DNA of 64,000 nucleotides from Acanthosepion esculentum (GCA_964036315.1 OZ038496.1:19014685-19078684), one strand, 5' to 3'; shown: positions 30,740 to 40,844, counted from the stretch's first letter. Notes: generated from the letters alone by a model not told the origin. Made by a program: numbers and translations.

Positions 30740-31275
30740 TCAAATCTTACTATTGTCAGTTTGTAAGGAAGGTGACTTCTTGATGTTATCGGTTTGGAAA
30801 GGCAATCCCAGTGTGCGGTACCTTTGTAAAATGCCTAAAAAGCCCATGGCAGGTTGGCTCAAGCCTTGTAAGTAAAATTGGGTAGATGGAACTGTTAAAA
30901 AAGAACATTCTTGGTTGTGCTAGAATGAGGTCAAAAGGATTTGAGCATACTGGCATTGTTCAAACTGCTGAGCATGACAGATTATGCACAATCTCTCCCT
31001 GAAAATATACATATCTGTATACATGTACATATATTGAATGGTGATTGTAGTATGCAGCACTTTTGGAAAGCACCTGATATCCATACTATGGGTTGACTCA
31101 AGCCTTGTGAGGGAAATTGGGTAGATGGAACTGTTTGGAAGTTGTTAATGGTTGTGTTAGCATGAAGTCACAAGTCATCGTGACCGAGGGTTTGAGCATA
31201 CTGGCTTTCTGCAAACTACTGATCATGACAGAGTATGTACGATTGCACCCAGAAATTGTAACAAAAGTTCACTCA
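30740..31275 (+). mobile_element. SINE-4, two tandem copies (about 230-bp step)
   Basis: GGCTCAAGCCTTGTAAGTAA AATTGGGTAGATGGAACTGT at about 30858 is repeated as GACTCAAGCCTTGTGAGGGA AATTGGGTAGATGGAACTGT at about 31093. TTTGAGCATACTGGCATTGT and GAGCATGACAGATTATG are repeated as well. Box B-like TTTCAAATCTTAC precedes the first copy. Confidence 0.7.
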
Positions 31276-31494
31276 GCATAGTGGCAATATAAACCACAGG
31301 TGGGATCTATGGGTGTTGAACACACACACAAATGTGCCTGTTCAGGTGTCTGCAACAGGGACTGGCTAGCCAACATAACAGACAAGTATGCTCAGCAAAT
31401 GAGAGTAGCCAGCTGTTATAATGCTAATTTATATGAAAAGTGAAAAGTGATCTAGTGCTCTTAAAGTAACAGTCACATATGTTGTTGCACACTT

Positions 31495-31740
31495 CTTCTT
31501 CTTGGTGCCATGCCTTTTCATCACATTAGCGATCATGGCTCTCCACAATTTCCTATCCTTTGTAGCTATTAGTAAATTTTGTGATTTTTCTATCTCTCCT
31601 AAACTCAGTTCTGTCATCCATTTACACAAGCTCATCAGGTCGGTTATACTCTGTTTTCCATTGTTCCTCTTGCCTTTACTGTGTTGTGTGGGTGTTAAAT
31701 TTTCCAAGTCCTCTTATCTCAATGTTTATTATGCCTAAAG
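31495..31740 (-). mobile_element. LINE-B 3' end, minus orientation
   Basis: The minus frame reads SITDLMSLCKWMTEL, SQNLLIATKDRKLWRAMIAN and VMKRHGT, the family's C-terminus. It is one of the better preserved tails and stays open for about 90 codons. Confidence 0.85.
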
Positions 31741-31785
31741 ATTCAATAAAAATATGATTTCCACTCTTTTTGTATGCGCTTAAAT

Positions 31786-32582
31786 CAGAGTTTCCCAACC
31801 TGGGTGATATCGCCTACCAGTGGCCAATATCAGTTGTTGAGTGGGCAAAGAGCAACTGAACAGAAAATGGTGGGTGATTGTAAATTGTGTTGGGTGATAT
31901 AGGATTTTGTGTATTAAAAAGGTATTTCAATATATGCTACCCACTAAAAAAATATCCAAAGGAGATATGCAAAAAATCTTTATAAAAAAGATTATTTCAA
32001 AAAGCCAGGAGGCTAAATGGGAATAACTCGGTCACATTCCTAGATAAGATTTAGATAACCCCCACAAAGAAAGAATATTTTGGTATTTTCTATAGTTTTA
32101 GGAAGGATCATTGACATTCAAATAGTTCTTCAGATGAAATAACTTTTGTGGGGATATAAATCAGAAAAGTGTCGACCAAGTACAGCAAAAAATATTCAGT
32201 GAGTTTTTATTAGTTGTGTATATTCTTTTTAATTTTATAATTATAAACAAAAATCTTCTTTCTTTTTTCTCAACACTTGCAATACTAATCCTAACCAGAA
32301 AACTAAACATGACCAGAAAACTAAATTATATATGTATAGTGTTCAATGGTCAAACTTTTGTTTGTTCTTTAATATGGTAGTAGCAGCAGTTTGTGCATAA
32401 GTCAGCATTATTTGTTGCCTCCCTTTGGTATTTTTTTTTACATCATAAAGTTAGTTTATGAACCAGTAACAAACTTTTACTAAACAATTTTGGTATGCTT
32501 TTGAATATTTACTATACAGGTTGGTGGTAGAAAATTTTTCTATGTGAAAGTGGGCAATGACATAAAAAATTGAGAACCCCTG
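31786..32582. mobile_element. non-autonomous hAT element, 797 bp, 8-bp target duplication
   Basis: The left end CAGAGTTTCCCAACCTGGG and the right end, reversed CAGGGGTTCTCAATTTTTT, are typical hAT termini. The flanking octamers GCTTAAAT (31778-31785) and CCTTAAAT (32583-32590) agree at 7 of 8 positions, the expected hAT duplication. No transposase frame is visible, so it would have relied on a helper. Confidence 0.8.
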
Positions 32583-32614
32583 CCTTAAATACTCTATTGT
32601 CTTAAACTGTTTTT

Positions 32615-33065
32615 CTTACCCTAAAAGCAGTCTCTTCTTTTATGTGCTTCAGGGCATAAGCAATCATAACTGTCCACAATTTCCTATCCTTTGTAGCTCT
32701 AAGCAATGTTTGCTTTCTTACTATTCCTCTCAGTCCCCGTCCTGTTATCCTTTTACACAAATTCATTAGATAAGTTCCTTGTTTTTTTCCACTTCCCATC
32801 TTGCTTTTAATAATTCCTGTGAGGGTGAACTTCTCCAAGTTTCTTTTCTTATTATGTCTCCCAGAAGATTCTGCTATTTTTTATTCTAAGTATAAGTGTC
32901 CTTTTCATTCCCATTTTCCTTAAAATTTCCACATTGCTCGCATGCTTTGTCCATGATATTCTCAGTATTCTTCTGTTGAACTACATCCATATTGCTTCAA
33001 GTCTCCTCTTCATCTGCGAGGAAATTGTCCAGCATTCACTGCCTTATCAGAGGACTGATATTATA
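32615..33065 (-). mobile_element. LINE-B 3' region, minus orientation
   Basis: The minus frame reads EKFTLTGIIKSK, GTYLMNLCKRITGRGLRGI and LLRATKDRKLWTVMIAYALK. Further 5' (to 33060) come the KRRLEA and MLRISWT-like blocks in other frames. Immediately right of the hAT element, but a separate copy from 31495-31740 because both contain the 3' end. Confidence 0.8.
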
Positions 33066-33094
33066 TAGCAGTCCAACATTCTTTGTTTTTAGTG

Positions 33095-33450
33095 AAATTT
33101 TCTGACTTAATTTGTTGATTTCAATCTGTACTGGGAATGACTGCAGAACACTTGCTCCTTCCCTTTTATTGGCAAAAGCACACAAATGCATGCTGGGATT
33201 TTTTCTTAGCCAATAAAATAGGCTGGTTTGCAGTTTGGCATGACTCAATCCTGATCTGCCTTGTCTAGAAGACAGAACGCTATGTTCGAACTTGCTTTTG
33301 TGTGTCAAAGCCAATTCTTAGTTTGTGAACTTTTGCCACCTTACTGCCTTTCTTTTTTTGCCTTGCATATCCTGTTTGCTTGATATTATTTAATTTTTGC
33401 CCTGTTCCTTTTTCTTGCAAACTTTGTTAATTCTCTTTGTTGGACATTCC
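33095..33450 (-). repeat. repeat F copy, minus
   Basis: TTTTGTGTGTCAAAGCC, AAATGCATGCTGGGATTT and TTGCCTTGCATATC, reversed, match 26441-26835 and 48560-48960. Confidence 0.6.
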
Positions 33451-33844
33451 TGTTCTTTACTTGGCATTTAACCATGACTGCTCATTCCACATAATTAATT
33501 AAGAAGTTTTTATATATGTGTGTAAGAGAGAGAGAGATTCATAAAATATACTTTCTGAAAATTGGCAAGAATGGTCAGTTTTTGAAGGGAATAAAAAAAA
33601 TGCTTCTTGTTTTCATCATAAAAGCTGTTTTATAATAAAAAAAAAATGTTCATATCTCCTACTTGATTTTTTTCTCCAATTATTAGTATGAACTGATTTG
33701 ACTCACAGTCTGTATCTCTCATCCACATTATCAGATTAAAAATATATCACACAGAGAAATTCAGAAATTAATTTAGTAGCTTAAAAATGCAAAAAACAAA
33801 ACAAAAAAAATTCTTTGAGACAATTCATCAATTATACCAATCAG

Positions 33845-33965
33845 ATTCAGTCATCTTCTGTTCTTTTATTGTCAAATCTCTGTTTCATTCACTCTCATTA
33901 ACCCTTTGCATCCTAGTGGCTTTTATTGCCTTACTTGGGGTGAGATGGTTAAAAAAAAAATTTTT
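33845..33965 (+). mobile_element. LINE-A 3' tail
   Basis: CATCCTAGTGGCTTTTATTG then CCTTACTTGGGGTGAGATGG TTAAAAAAA is the family 3' end with its A tail. Confidence 0.8.
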
Positions 33966-34427
33966 TTTAAATAAATTCAGTAGTTTTTTATCAACAATAT
34001 CAGATCTTACTGATTCCACTCTGACACATTGCCTTAATCGCACTCTTTCTCGCGCACATGCACATTTTCTCTCATCGATAAGTTACAGTTTCAGAATTGT
34101 CGGTTTTGAACTGGTAATTCTCTGATTGATTAGTATTGGTAGTCATTTCCCCCCCCAAAAAAGTATCGAGTGAAATCGACAAGCATATCGTCACATGACT
34201 TAAATACGCACAGTCTCTCGGCACGTGCTGAAAAAAAGGAAAAAAAAAAAGTAGATGACATGTCGATCACTCCCACTTGTAGTTTTTTTCATTTCCAATT
34301 CAGTGTCTCTCAAGCATTAAAGATATAATATATGTTTTATTACTGCCACGGGGGACGGAGATTTAGATAACATGTAGGGAACACTTCTCTCTTCTGTGTA
34401 CATCTTTAAAATGAGCTTCTGTTGTAG

Positions 34428-34497
34428 ACTGGCCACCGAAGTAGAGGTATCATTAAAATCCTCTAAGAAGAAGAGACAAGTTATTGATACTGACTGA
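34428..34497 (+). CDS. candidate terminal coding exon (+), unidentified
   Basis: After a possible acceptor (TTCTGTTGTAG|A) the frame reads LATEVEVSLKSSKKKRQVID TD and stops at TGA, 34495-34497. An AATAAA lies at 34540. The basic KSSKKKRQ run would suit a nuclear protein tail. The same frame also starts at an upstream ATG (34411, MSFCCR...), giving a 28-codon ORF, so it could equally be a short chance ORF. No repeat partner is seen. Confidence 0.25.
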
Positions 34498-34539
34498 CGT
34501 TTTGCTTGCTGCTTACCTGTGCACTACAGTAACCGACAC

Positions 34540-34545
34540 AATAAA
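34540..34545 (+). promoter_or_regulatory. poly(A) signal candidate AATAAA
   Basis: 43 nt after the TGA of the candidate exon at 34428-34497. The hexamer is common by chance in DNA this AT-rich. Confidence 0.25.
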
Positions 34546-34936
34546 TCTTCCTTAAGCATTGGTTGTTTTTCTTCTTCTTTGTCAAATAATTATTTTATTG
34601 TATTCCCCACAACCCCATAAAAAAGGTTGTGAATGATGAATGAATGAAATTATTTAACGCTGGGTTGGTTTTTTATGACCAAATGAAGGTGACAGGTAAA
34701 AAAAAAAGTTAATTAATAAATTAAAAAAAATGAAATCATTTGGTTGAATAATTCTGATTGTCTTTCTTTTTAAAAATTTAAAATTGAGGATGATTTAAAT
34801 CACTAGATTTCAACTGAATGACTTTTTAGATTTTACAAATACATGTATGTATACAGTGGACATCGGGTAAAAAATTAATTCTACACTATCTTATTTTCAT
34901 CATCTTAAAACCCAATGCCCTTGGGATCATATTTAT

Positions 34937-34938
<2 letters not shown>

Positions 34939-34988
<50 letters not shown>
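34939..34988. repeat. (AT)n microsatellite
   Basis: About 25 AT units. A shorter run is at 35179-35202. Confidence 0.95.
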
Positions 34989-34990
<2 letters not shown>

Positions 34991-35450
34991 CTTTCTTTAG
35001 GTAGCAAATTCTCTTTTAGGCATGTCTAACTGAATAAATTACAAGCATTATGTCTGCTAATTTTTAACAAAATCCGTTTATACTCACGAATAACCTTCCA
35101 TGTATTGATGTTAAAGGATGAGAGAAATGTGCTATAGCTGTTTAAATTTCTTTTATTTTAATTTTCAAAGTACTTTTGATATATATATATATATATATAT
35201 ATAAAAGAAAAATAGTATTTTGATTTTTAAAGAAATGTATTTGACAGCAACAAATGTTTCATTATTTTGTGAAGAAATCACAAAATGTATACTAAATTTT
35301 TGCAGCAGAAAATTTTAAAATAAATAAATTCATCCATGTTTTCCTGTGAAGCACGTTGTCGTTATGTTAAGTCAGGTGAATTTATTTCAGTAGAAAGGCC
35401 GGGAAAATAACAATTTTGCTATTTTTTTAAAACCCTTAAAAAAGACTTCT

Positions 35451-35456
35451 TTTATT
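35451..35456 (-). promoter_or_regulatory. poly(A) signal candidate AATAAA (minus)
   Basis: AATAAA on the minus strand, 31 nt after the stop codon of the candidate exon at 35488-35595. Confidence 0.3.
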
Positions 35457-35487
35457 ATTTTCCCTGGTATCAATATACTCTGATCCT

Positions 35488-35595
35488 TCAGCTTAAGTTC
35501 AGTAGGAGAGATGTTGTCACAAGGTTGGTATCCCCAAGACCATCCCTGATTGTCATTCCGAAGGGCTGTTGATCATCTGGTACTACACGCTGATC
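35488..35595 (-). CDS. candidate terminal coding exon (-), unidentified
   Basis: On the minus strand a good acceptor (GCTTCTCTGTCTAG|G) opens directly into 35 codons starting DQRVVPDDQQPFGMTIRDG, ending SLLLNLS and a TGA. AATAAA follows 31 nt later. It is locally GC-richer than its flanks. Against it, a SINE-3 dimer lies immediately upstream on the same strand, so this could be an unrecognised SINE tail that happens to be open. Upstream exons were not found. Confidence 0.3.
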   Translation of the reverse strand, partial: DQRVVPDDQQPFGMTIRDGLGDTNLVTTSLLLNLS

Positions 35596-35644
35596 CTAGA
35601 CAGAGAAGCATAATAGTCACGTATACAATCAGAATAGTGACTTT

Positions 35645-35885
35645 CTAAAAGCATAACTTAGATGTGGTACAAGGCTGAAAGTGTGGAAAACCTAGTGAGA
35701 ATCAAAGGATTGATATGCTGAAACAAACATGCTAACCATTACTCCATACTGAAGTACCCAGGTGATTTACTAAGCTTAGATGTGGCACAAGACCAAAACT
35801 ATAGAACACCTAGTGAGGTTTGAATTCACTACTTCATCAATATTGATATGGTAAGACAAATTTGCTAACCATTACTTCATGATGA
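35645..35885 (-). mobile_element. SINE-3 dimer, minus orientation
   Basis: Reversed, each unit starts GTAATGGTTAGCA (box A/D arm) and has a box B-like GTGAATTCAAACC or TTGATTCTCAC. It continues to CTTGTGCCACATCTAAGCTT. The two units lie about 120 bp apart. Relatives are at 41965-42190. Confidence 0.65.
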
Positions 35886-35944
35886 AGTGCTCAAAACGAT
35901 TGAAATAATTGTAATTTTTCTTGTGATCTGTTTTTATCTTTTTA

Positions 35945-36000
35945 TATGCCATCTTCCTTCATCATGGCTCTCCACAGCTTCTTGTATCTTGTTATCTCTT
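35945..36000 (-). mobile_element. LINE-B tail fragment, minus
   Basis: TCATCATGGCTCTCCACAGC TTCTTGTATC matches the reversed LINE-B 3' end. Confidence 0.6.
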
Positions 36001-36363
36001 TGTCTCTTGTTATCTCTGTGTCTCTGTTGTTCATCTCCCAAACTCATTCAATGCTCCCAGCTAACACAGAATGTTCTTGCAACATTGCAGATATGTTGCA
36101 TTTTGGTTTGAGGATATGTGACATTGTCATAATCTATTTTCTTGACCCAAACTCATCACTTGTCCCCCAACGTTGTGCCAATGTTATGGTAATGTTGCGA
36201 AATGCTGCAGCTAAAAAAATCCTCATTGGTCAATTATATAACATCAGAATATTTTTTTTTGTCTTTTAACAGTATGTATAGAACTTATAAGATTTATTTT
36301 CATATTTTTAAAAATTTGAGAATCACTTATTTAGATTATGAGTGTATGTTATCTTCTTGGAAT

Positions 36364-36771
36364 CAGTGACGACCCTTGGGTTGCGGGCACCCTGGGCAAG
36401 CTGAACTTTGGCATCCTTACAAGTACAATATTTTTTAATTTTCACAAGGAGATAACTGTAAATGTAGAATAATGAGTTTATTACAATATACAACTTAATA
36501 CAAACTAAAGAAAACATTTATTATCCCCGCTAAAACATTTTTCTAGGCTTTAGATTTGCAAATCTTTTTATGGCTCTTTATACACCTATCTTCTTCACAA
36601 GATCATTTTCTATTGCCAAAATAGCCAAAGAATTTAATCTGTCTTGAGTCATGGATAACCACAAGTATGTTTTTGTGAGGTTTAATTTTGAAAGATCCCA
36701 AACACATGACATGGCAGTGCGATGGTGCCCTAGGCGACTGCCCAAGTTGCCAGTACTTTGAGCTGGCCCTG
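36364..36771 (-). mobile_element. hAT element, 408 bp, internally deleted
   Basis: The left end is CAGTGACGACCCTTGGG and the right end, reversed, CAGGGCCAGCTCAAAG. The flanking octamers CTTGGAAT (36356-36363) and CTTGAAAT (36772-36779) match at 7 of 8 positions. Inside, on the minus strand, is the last part of a hAT transposase (36578-36710). Nearly all of the gene is missing, so the 5' end joins directly to the 3'-terminal coding sequence. Confidence 0.8.
36578..36710 (-). pseudogene. hAT transposase C-terminus (dimerisation region)
   Basis: The peptide LSKLNLTKTYLWLSMTQDRL continues with NSLAILAIENDLVKKI. It is the well-known KLKLIKTYLRSTMSQDRLNGLA...IE module at the end of hAT transposases and of ZMYM1/THAP-type domesticated relatives. 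In active enzymes it takes part in dimerisation, and the catalytic Glu lies upstream of it. Most of the protein, including the zinc finger and catalytic Asp residues, is deleted. Confidence 0.85.
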
Positions 36772-37169
36772 CTTGAAATTTATTATCTATTTTCTTTTCT
36801 GTTAATGTAATTTTAGAAGGTAACATTGTGGTCAAGTTGGGAGGAGTCTAAAAAAGAAAGTTTTTGCGACCTCTGTTATACTGGCAGAAGATAAAACATA
36901 AAACTCTGTTCCACTGGTAGAAGATAAAATGTATAAAACTGACTGTTAAAAGTGGAAGCAATAAAAGATTACATGAGACACAGGACGTACTAAAATCAAC
37001 AACTGTTTTATTCCCAAATCCCGCTCATTCTGTTTTTGCTCCCATCATTCCCTAGTGAGACCAGAAGTGCTTGCACGTCTTCATCATCAGCATTATGAAC
37101 AATCTCTATCAAATGTTGCCAAAACATTGTAGCAACATCATTTTTTTAGCTGGATTACTCACTGTTCTT

Positions 37170-37258
37170 CTCAGCTCTCTTTTGTTTGATAAATCCTGTG
37201 AGTGTTATATTTTCCGAGCCCTCTTTCCTTATAATGTAATCCAGAAATTTTGGTTAGT
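37170..37258 (-). mobile_element. LINE-B fragment, minus
   Basis: TGTGAGTGTTATATTTTCCG AGCCCTCTTTCCTTATAATG is reversed LINE-B at the LGHIMRREGLENLTLTG region. Confidence 0.65.
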
Positions 37259-37289
37259 CATGCCAAAAAACAAAAATTAAATTACTATT

Positions 37290-37905
37290 TTTTCATATTT
37301 GACAAATTTTTCTCCTGTTTTTTTTCTATATCTCTCTGTCTTTCCTCTTCTATATTTTCTTTATGTTACTTTTCTTTTTCTTTTGTTTTCTTTATCTATC
37401 TATCTCTCTGTTTATATCACTTTTCTATTTCCTCCTCTTTTTCTTTTCTTGTATGTTCACTCTCTATCTCTTTCTGTCTCCATTTATTTCTCTTTTCTCC
37501 TCTATTTCTTACTCTTTATATATCACTTTCCTTTTTCCACTTTCTCTCTATCTTTCTATCTCTTTATTTATATCTCTTTTCTCTTTTATTTCTCACTTTA
37601 CTTTTTTCACTGTCTCTCTTTCTATTAGGTTGGTGCAAAAATAATGTTGTTTTCTCACATATGTTAGAACGTCAAAAAAACGACATTATTTTTGCACCAA
37701 CCTAATATCTCGGTTTATTTTTCTTTTCTATTTCCTAATCTTTATATCACTTTTCTTTTTTCACTTTCTCTCTCTTCCTATCTCTCTGTTCACCTCTTCT
37801 ATTTCCCACTCTTTATATCATTCTCTCGCTTGCTCTCTCTCTCTCTATTTCTATTTCCTCTTCATTTTCCTCTTTATATAACTTTTCTTTTTGTTGTTAT
37901 ACTCC
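37290..37905. repeat. pyrimidine-rich tract, interrupted by a mariner MITE
   Basis: The + strand is nearly all C and T (TCTCTCTG, TTTATATCAC and TTTTCTTT units). Three overlapping Phe/Ser/Leu-rich frames up to 151 codons arise from composition alone. TTTATATCACTTTTCTTTTT recurs several times, giving a loose higher-order periodicity. Confidence 0.8.
37625..37705. mobile_element. mariner MITE, 81 bp, TA target duplication
   Basis: TTAGGTTGGTGCAAAAATAA at the left is perfectly mirrored at the right (TTATTTTTGCACCAACCTAA). TA flanks both ends (37623-37624 and 37706-37707). The terminal sequence is the widespread mariner TTAGGTTGGTGCAAAA type, as in MADE1 elements of primates. No coding capacity. 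Confidence 0.95.
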
Positions 37906-37920
37906 TCTCATATCACCCAG

Positions 37921-38330
37921 TTAAGGGGTTTGTGTTTGACTCAGAAACCAACAATTCTTTAAGCTTTACTCCACCCAACACCATTTTCAAAACTCTGGAC
38001 TCTCCGCTAAAGCCCTCAATAAATCCTAATGAAACACATCACCATCCTTCGACCCACCTACCATGTTTAACATCCCAGAGAGCAACAGAACAGGTCGAGT
38101 CATCAAAGAAATGAAACTATACAATGATCCAGCTAATCCATCTATTTCCTGTCATTTAATGGAAAATATAACAGATATACACCTTTTCTGCAACCCTTTA
38201 ACCTACATCAGTTAACATCCTTTACCAACCCATGAAGCATGTCTGAGAGAATTCATACTGCCAAATGAGGCCTCTTTGCAGAATGCATTTTCGGGTCCTT
38301 TTCTGAATTACCAAATTTGGGTTTGAGTCA
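37921..38330 (+). pseudogene. coding-like block with a frameshift and one stop, unidentified
   Basis: After a strong acceptor-like site (CTCATATCACCCAG|T at 37920) a frame reads KGFVFDSETNNSLSFTPPNT, then IFKTLDSPLKPSINPNE. From about 38033 the sense-looking frame shifts by one, reading SFDPPTMFNIPESNRTGRVI, then KEMKLYNDPANPSI and CHLMENITDIHLFCNPL. A TAA follows at 38213, and the same frame continues HPLPTHEACLREFILPNEAS to a TGA at about 38330. Composition and peptide texture are like real protein. I do not recognise the family. It may be a decayed retrocopy, a mobile-element ORF, or exon sequence. Confidence 0.4.
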
Positions 38331-38834
38331 GAGGTCACAAGTAGTGTCTTAATGAAGGGTTCATGAGCAATAGAAGTGAACCATTTAGGGAATTGGATGA
38401 AATGTCATTAACCTTACTTTGTAGATATTTGGAGCTAATCTTAGGAACTGGTATATGGAACTATGTGAGTATATCAGTAACAACCCCACCCCAAGAGATT
38501 GATTAAAATAAATTGATATTAAAAATAGCAAAGATAGATATATAGGTTCCTGTAGCAACTTTCATAACACTGTGTTATGACAAAGGTTTTTTTGGCAATC
38601 TTTAACCTTAGTTCCCCCCAAAAAATGGCAAGTACAGAGAGTTGAATTAGTTCAAAGTGATGTCATGTGTAAAATAGTTACAAGGAGACATATTGCACCG
38701 AGATAGTATGTATCAAATATTATTATTATTAGTAGTAGTATTTTATATGCATATTAAATATTTTATGCACACTTTCAGATTCTGTCTCCTGTAGTGAAAG
38801 ATATTTTGGTGATATTTAACCTGTATTATTGCTG

Positions 38835-38905
38835 TTTACACTTTTGACTCCCTCGACAATGTCTATTGTTTTAAAAAGCAAAATAGATAATATCGTATGT
38901 TTATT
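38835..38905 (-). repeat. repeat E fragment
   Basis: TGACTCCCTCGACAATGTCT ATTGTTTTAAAAAG matches the reversed repeat E. Confidence 0.5.
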
Positions 38906-39119
38906 CAAATTTTCTTGTTTTATTGTTCATTGATATTTATATAAAATTATGAATAACAAAAAATTGTTTACATAGTTATTTCTAAAATGGTAAATAATAA
39001 ATATTGCATAGTAGTGTTGGTTTATATATTTTGATAATTTTTGTAATTTTTTATAAATTTTTAAATAAAAAGATTTCTTCTCAAATTTATTTTGTTATAA
39101 ATTGGCAAAATTGGACCTT

Positions 39120-39235
39120 TGTGCGCACAAAAACAGAGTGTCAAAAGGACATTTTTTTCCCCTTGACATCACTATGATTTTAACTACCTTCATCCCCTGG
39201 CAATGTTCATTGTTTTAAAAAGGGAAGATTAGAAT
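39120..39235 (-). repeat. repeat E copy, minus
   Basis: TGTCAAAAGGACATTTTTTT, CTTGACATCACTATGATTTT and CTACCTTCATCCCCTGGCAA match 4500-4640 and 56980-57100 reversed. Confidence 0.75.
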
Positions 39236-39249
39236 TGTAATATATATAT

Positions 39250-39780
39250 AAAACAGAAGATGTCTGTCTGTGTTTGTCCGTCTGTGTGTATGTATACTAT
39301 TTATGCATGTCCACATTTCTCAACCGATTTCAATGAAATTATGCACACATGTTGCAAATTTAATAGACTTTAGGTCAAAATAAATGTTTTAATCTCCAGG
39401 ACCACAGGTTTGGTAGAAAAATCAATAAAACAGAAGGTGGGAATGACTTTTTGTGAAAACCAAGGCAAAGGTACTCACAAACAAAATTTTTACTGGGTGA
39501 GTTGATGTTCTTTGCACAATGCAAAACATAGCTCATGTTACAAGGTTTATGTAAAGTGCTTGATAATTTTCTTGCAACATTGGCTTCACACAAAAAATTG
39601 CAAAAGACTGTGAAAAAAAAATGGGTTTTTTATACTACTTCAAATAAAAACTTGAATAACTTTTTCATTTTTTATCCAATTTTCTTCAAACATGTTGCAA
39701 AAAATTTGCCATCATGCAAGAAATAAGATAGTGTTGTTTTAGTCCTGCTTGCTTCCTCATGTATAATGACAAAAAAAACA
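39250..39780. other. unassigned, with a repeat-like start
   Basis: GTCTGTCTGTGTTTGTCCGT, then TTCTCAACCGATTTCAATGA, resembles the start of widespread invertebrate repeats with a GTCTG run, but I cannot name the family. The rest shows nothing recognisable. Confidence 0.35.
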
Positions 39781-39784
39781 AACT

Positions 39785-40319
39785 AATAACTGTTCAAAAA
39801 GCCTGGGAATGCTGCCATAATCCTTGTCTTCAGTTCAGCTTTGGTGTTACAAGGAATTTTGTTGGTCTCTTGCTCAACTGCACCCCACGCATATTAATCA
39901 AGTGGGTTGCAGTCTGGAGAGTAAGTGTTGATGTGGTCACAGAAATTGTCTGACAACCATGACTGGGTTCTCCTGCTTGTGTGGCAAGGTGTAAAGTCCT
40001 GTTGCTAGACACAGGGTATTCCAGCAGCCACCCTCTTGCCCAGGGCAGCTGTACCTCCTCATGGCACTTGATGTAGGTCTCCATATTGAGTCTGAAGCCC
40101 TGTGGGAAGATGAATTGAGGCATAACATTGCCATCACTAGTAATCACTTCAAACACCTTTGTAATCATCATTAGACTCATCCAACTCTTTCTGAATCCTA
40201 AGCATTGTCCTCAGATTGACACCCAAAAACACTGAAATGTTCATATGGAAGCTTCCTGTACAAATGCCAATCAATAAAGCGTGTTGTTTCCAAATTTCTG
40301 GTGGGGTGAATTGTGCCAT
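39785..40319 (-). pseudogene. Tc1/mariner-type transposase, internally deleted
   Basis: The minus-strand ATG at 40319 starts MAQFTPPEIWKQHALLIGI, then FLGVNLRTMLRIQKELDESN DDYKG, the N-terminal HTH DNA-binding region. It joins directly to EVITSDGNVMPQFIFPQGFR, ETYIKCHEEVQLPWARGW and, in a shifted frame, QQDFTPCHTSRRTQSWLSDN and SPDCNPLD, the second half of the catalytic domain. The tail WGAVEQETNKIPCNTKAELK reaches about 39800. Roughly the middle of the protein, with the first catalytic Asp, is missing, and there are frameshifts. Inverted repeats were not located. Confidence 0.88.
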
Positions 40320-40349
40320 GGTACTCTTTCTCTCACAGACAGTGCCCAA

Positions 40350-40455
40350 CTGACCTTTCTACACTGTACAGTCATCAAAAACAAATACACCGCCTGTGTG
40401 AAATTAAAAATATAAAATGGTGGCAATTTACCCATCATACCCTGTGTGTCTGTGT

Positions 40456-40502
<47 letters not shown>

Positions 40503-40840
40503 GTGTGTGTGTGTTTGTGTATTATATGTATGTGTGGGGGAGGGCTTTTAAAAAAAATTAGAATATGGAGAACTTAAGTTTTTTTGTAATTTGATTTAAA
40601 AACTGAAAGTTTCATCTATTCTAGATTCACTACTTATAAAATGAAACATATCAAACATTTTTTTTGTTTTGATTTTGATGATTATGGCTTGCAAACCAGG
40701 AAAATGAAAAATCTACTTCCTAAAAGTATAATATTTCTTAAGATCAATAAAAAATGTTTTTATAATACTGAAATGTCAAACTACCCAAACATACATTCAT
40801 TTATACACCCAATACACAGTGGGGGCTTTTTTTCTATGAA
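40350..40840. other. microsatellite (40458-40520) and unassigned DNA
   Basis: (CA)n(TA)n(TG)n at 40458-40520. Otherwise AT-rich, with no recognisable feature. Confidence 0.5.
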
Positions 40841-40844
40841 TTAC

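Noticed and set aside
37250..37705. 151-codon + ORF rich in Phe, Ser and Leu
   Set aside because: It lies in a pyrimidine tract where all three frames are open, and it runs into a mariner MITE.
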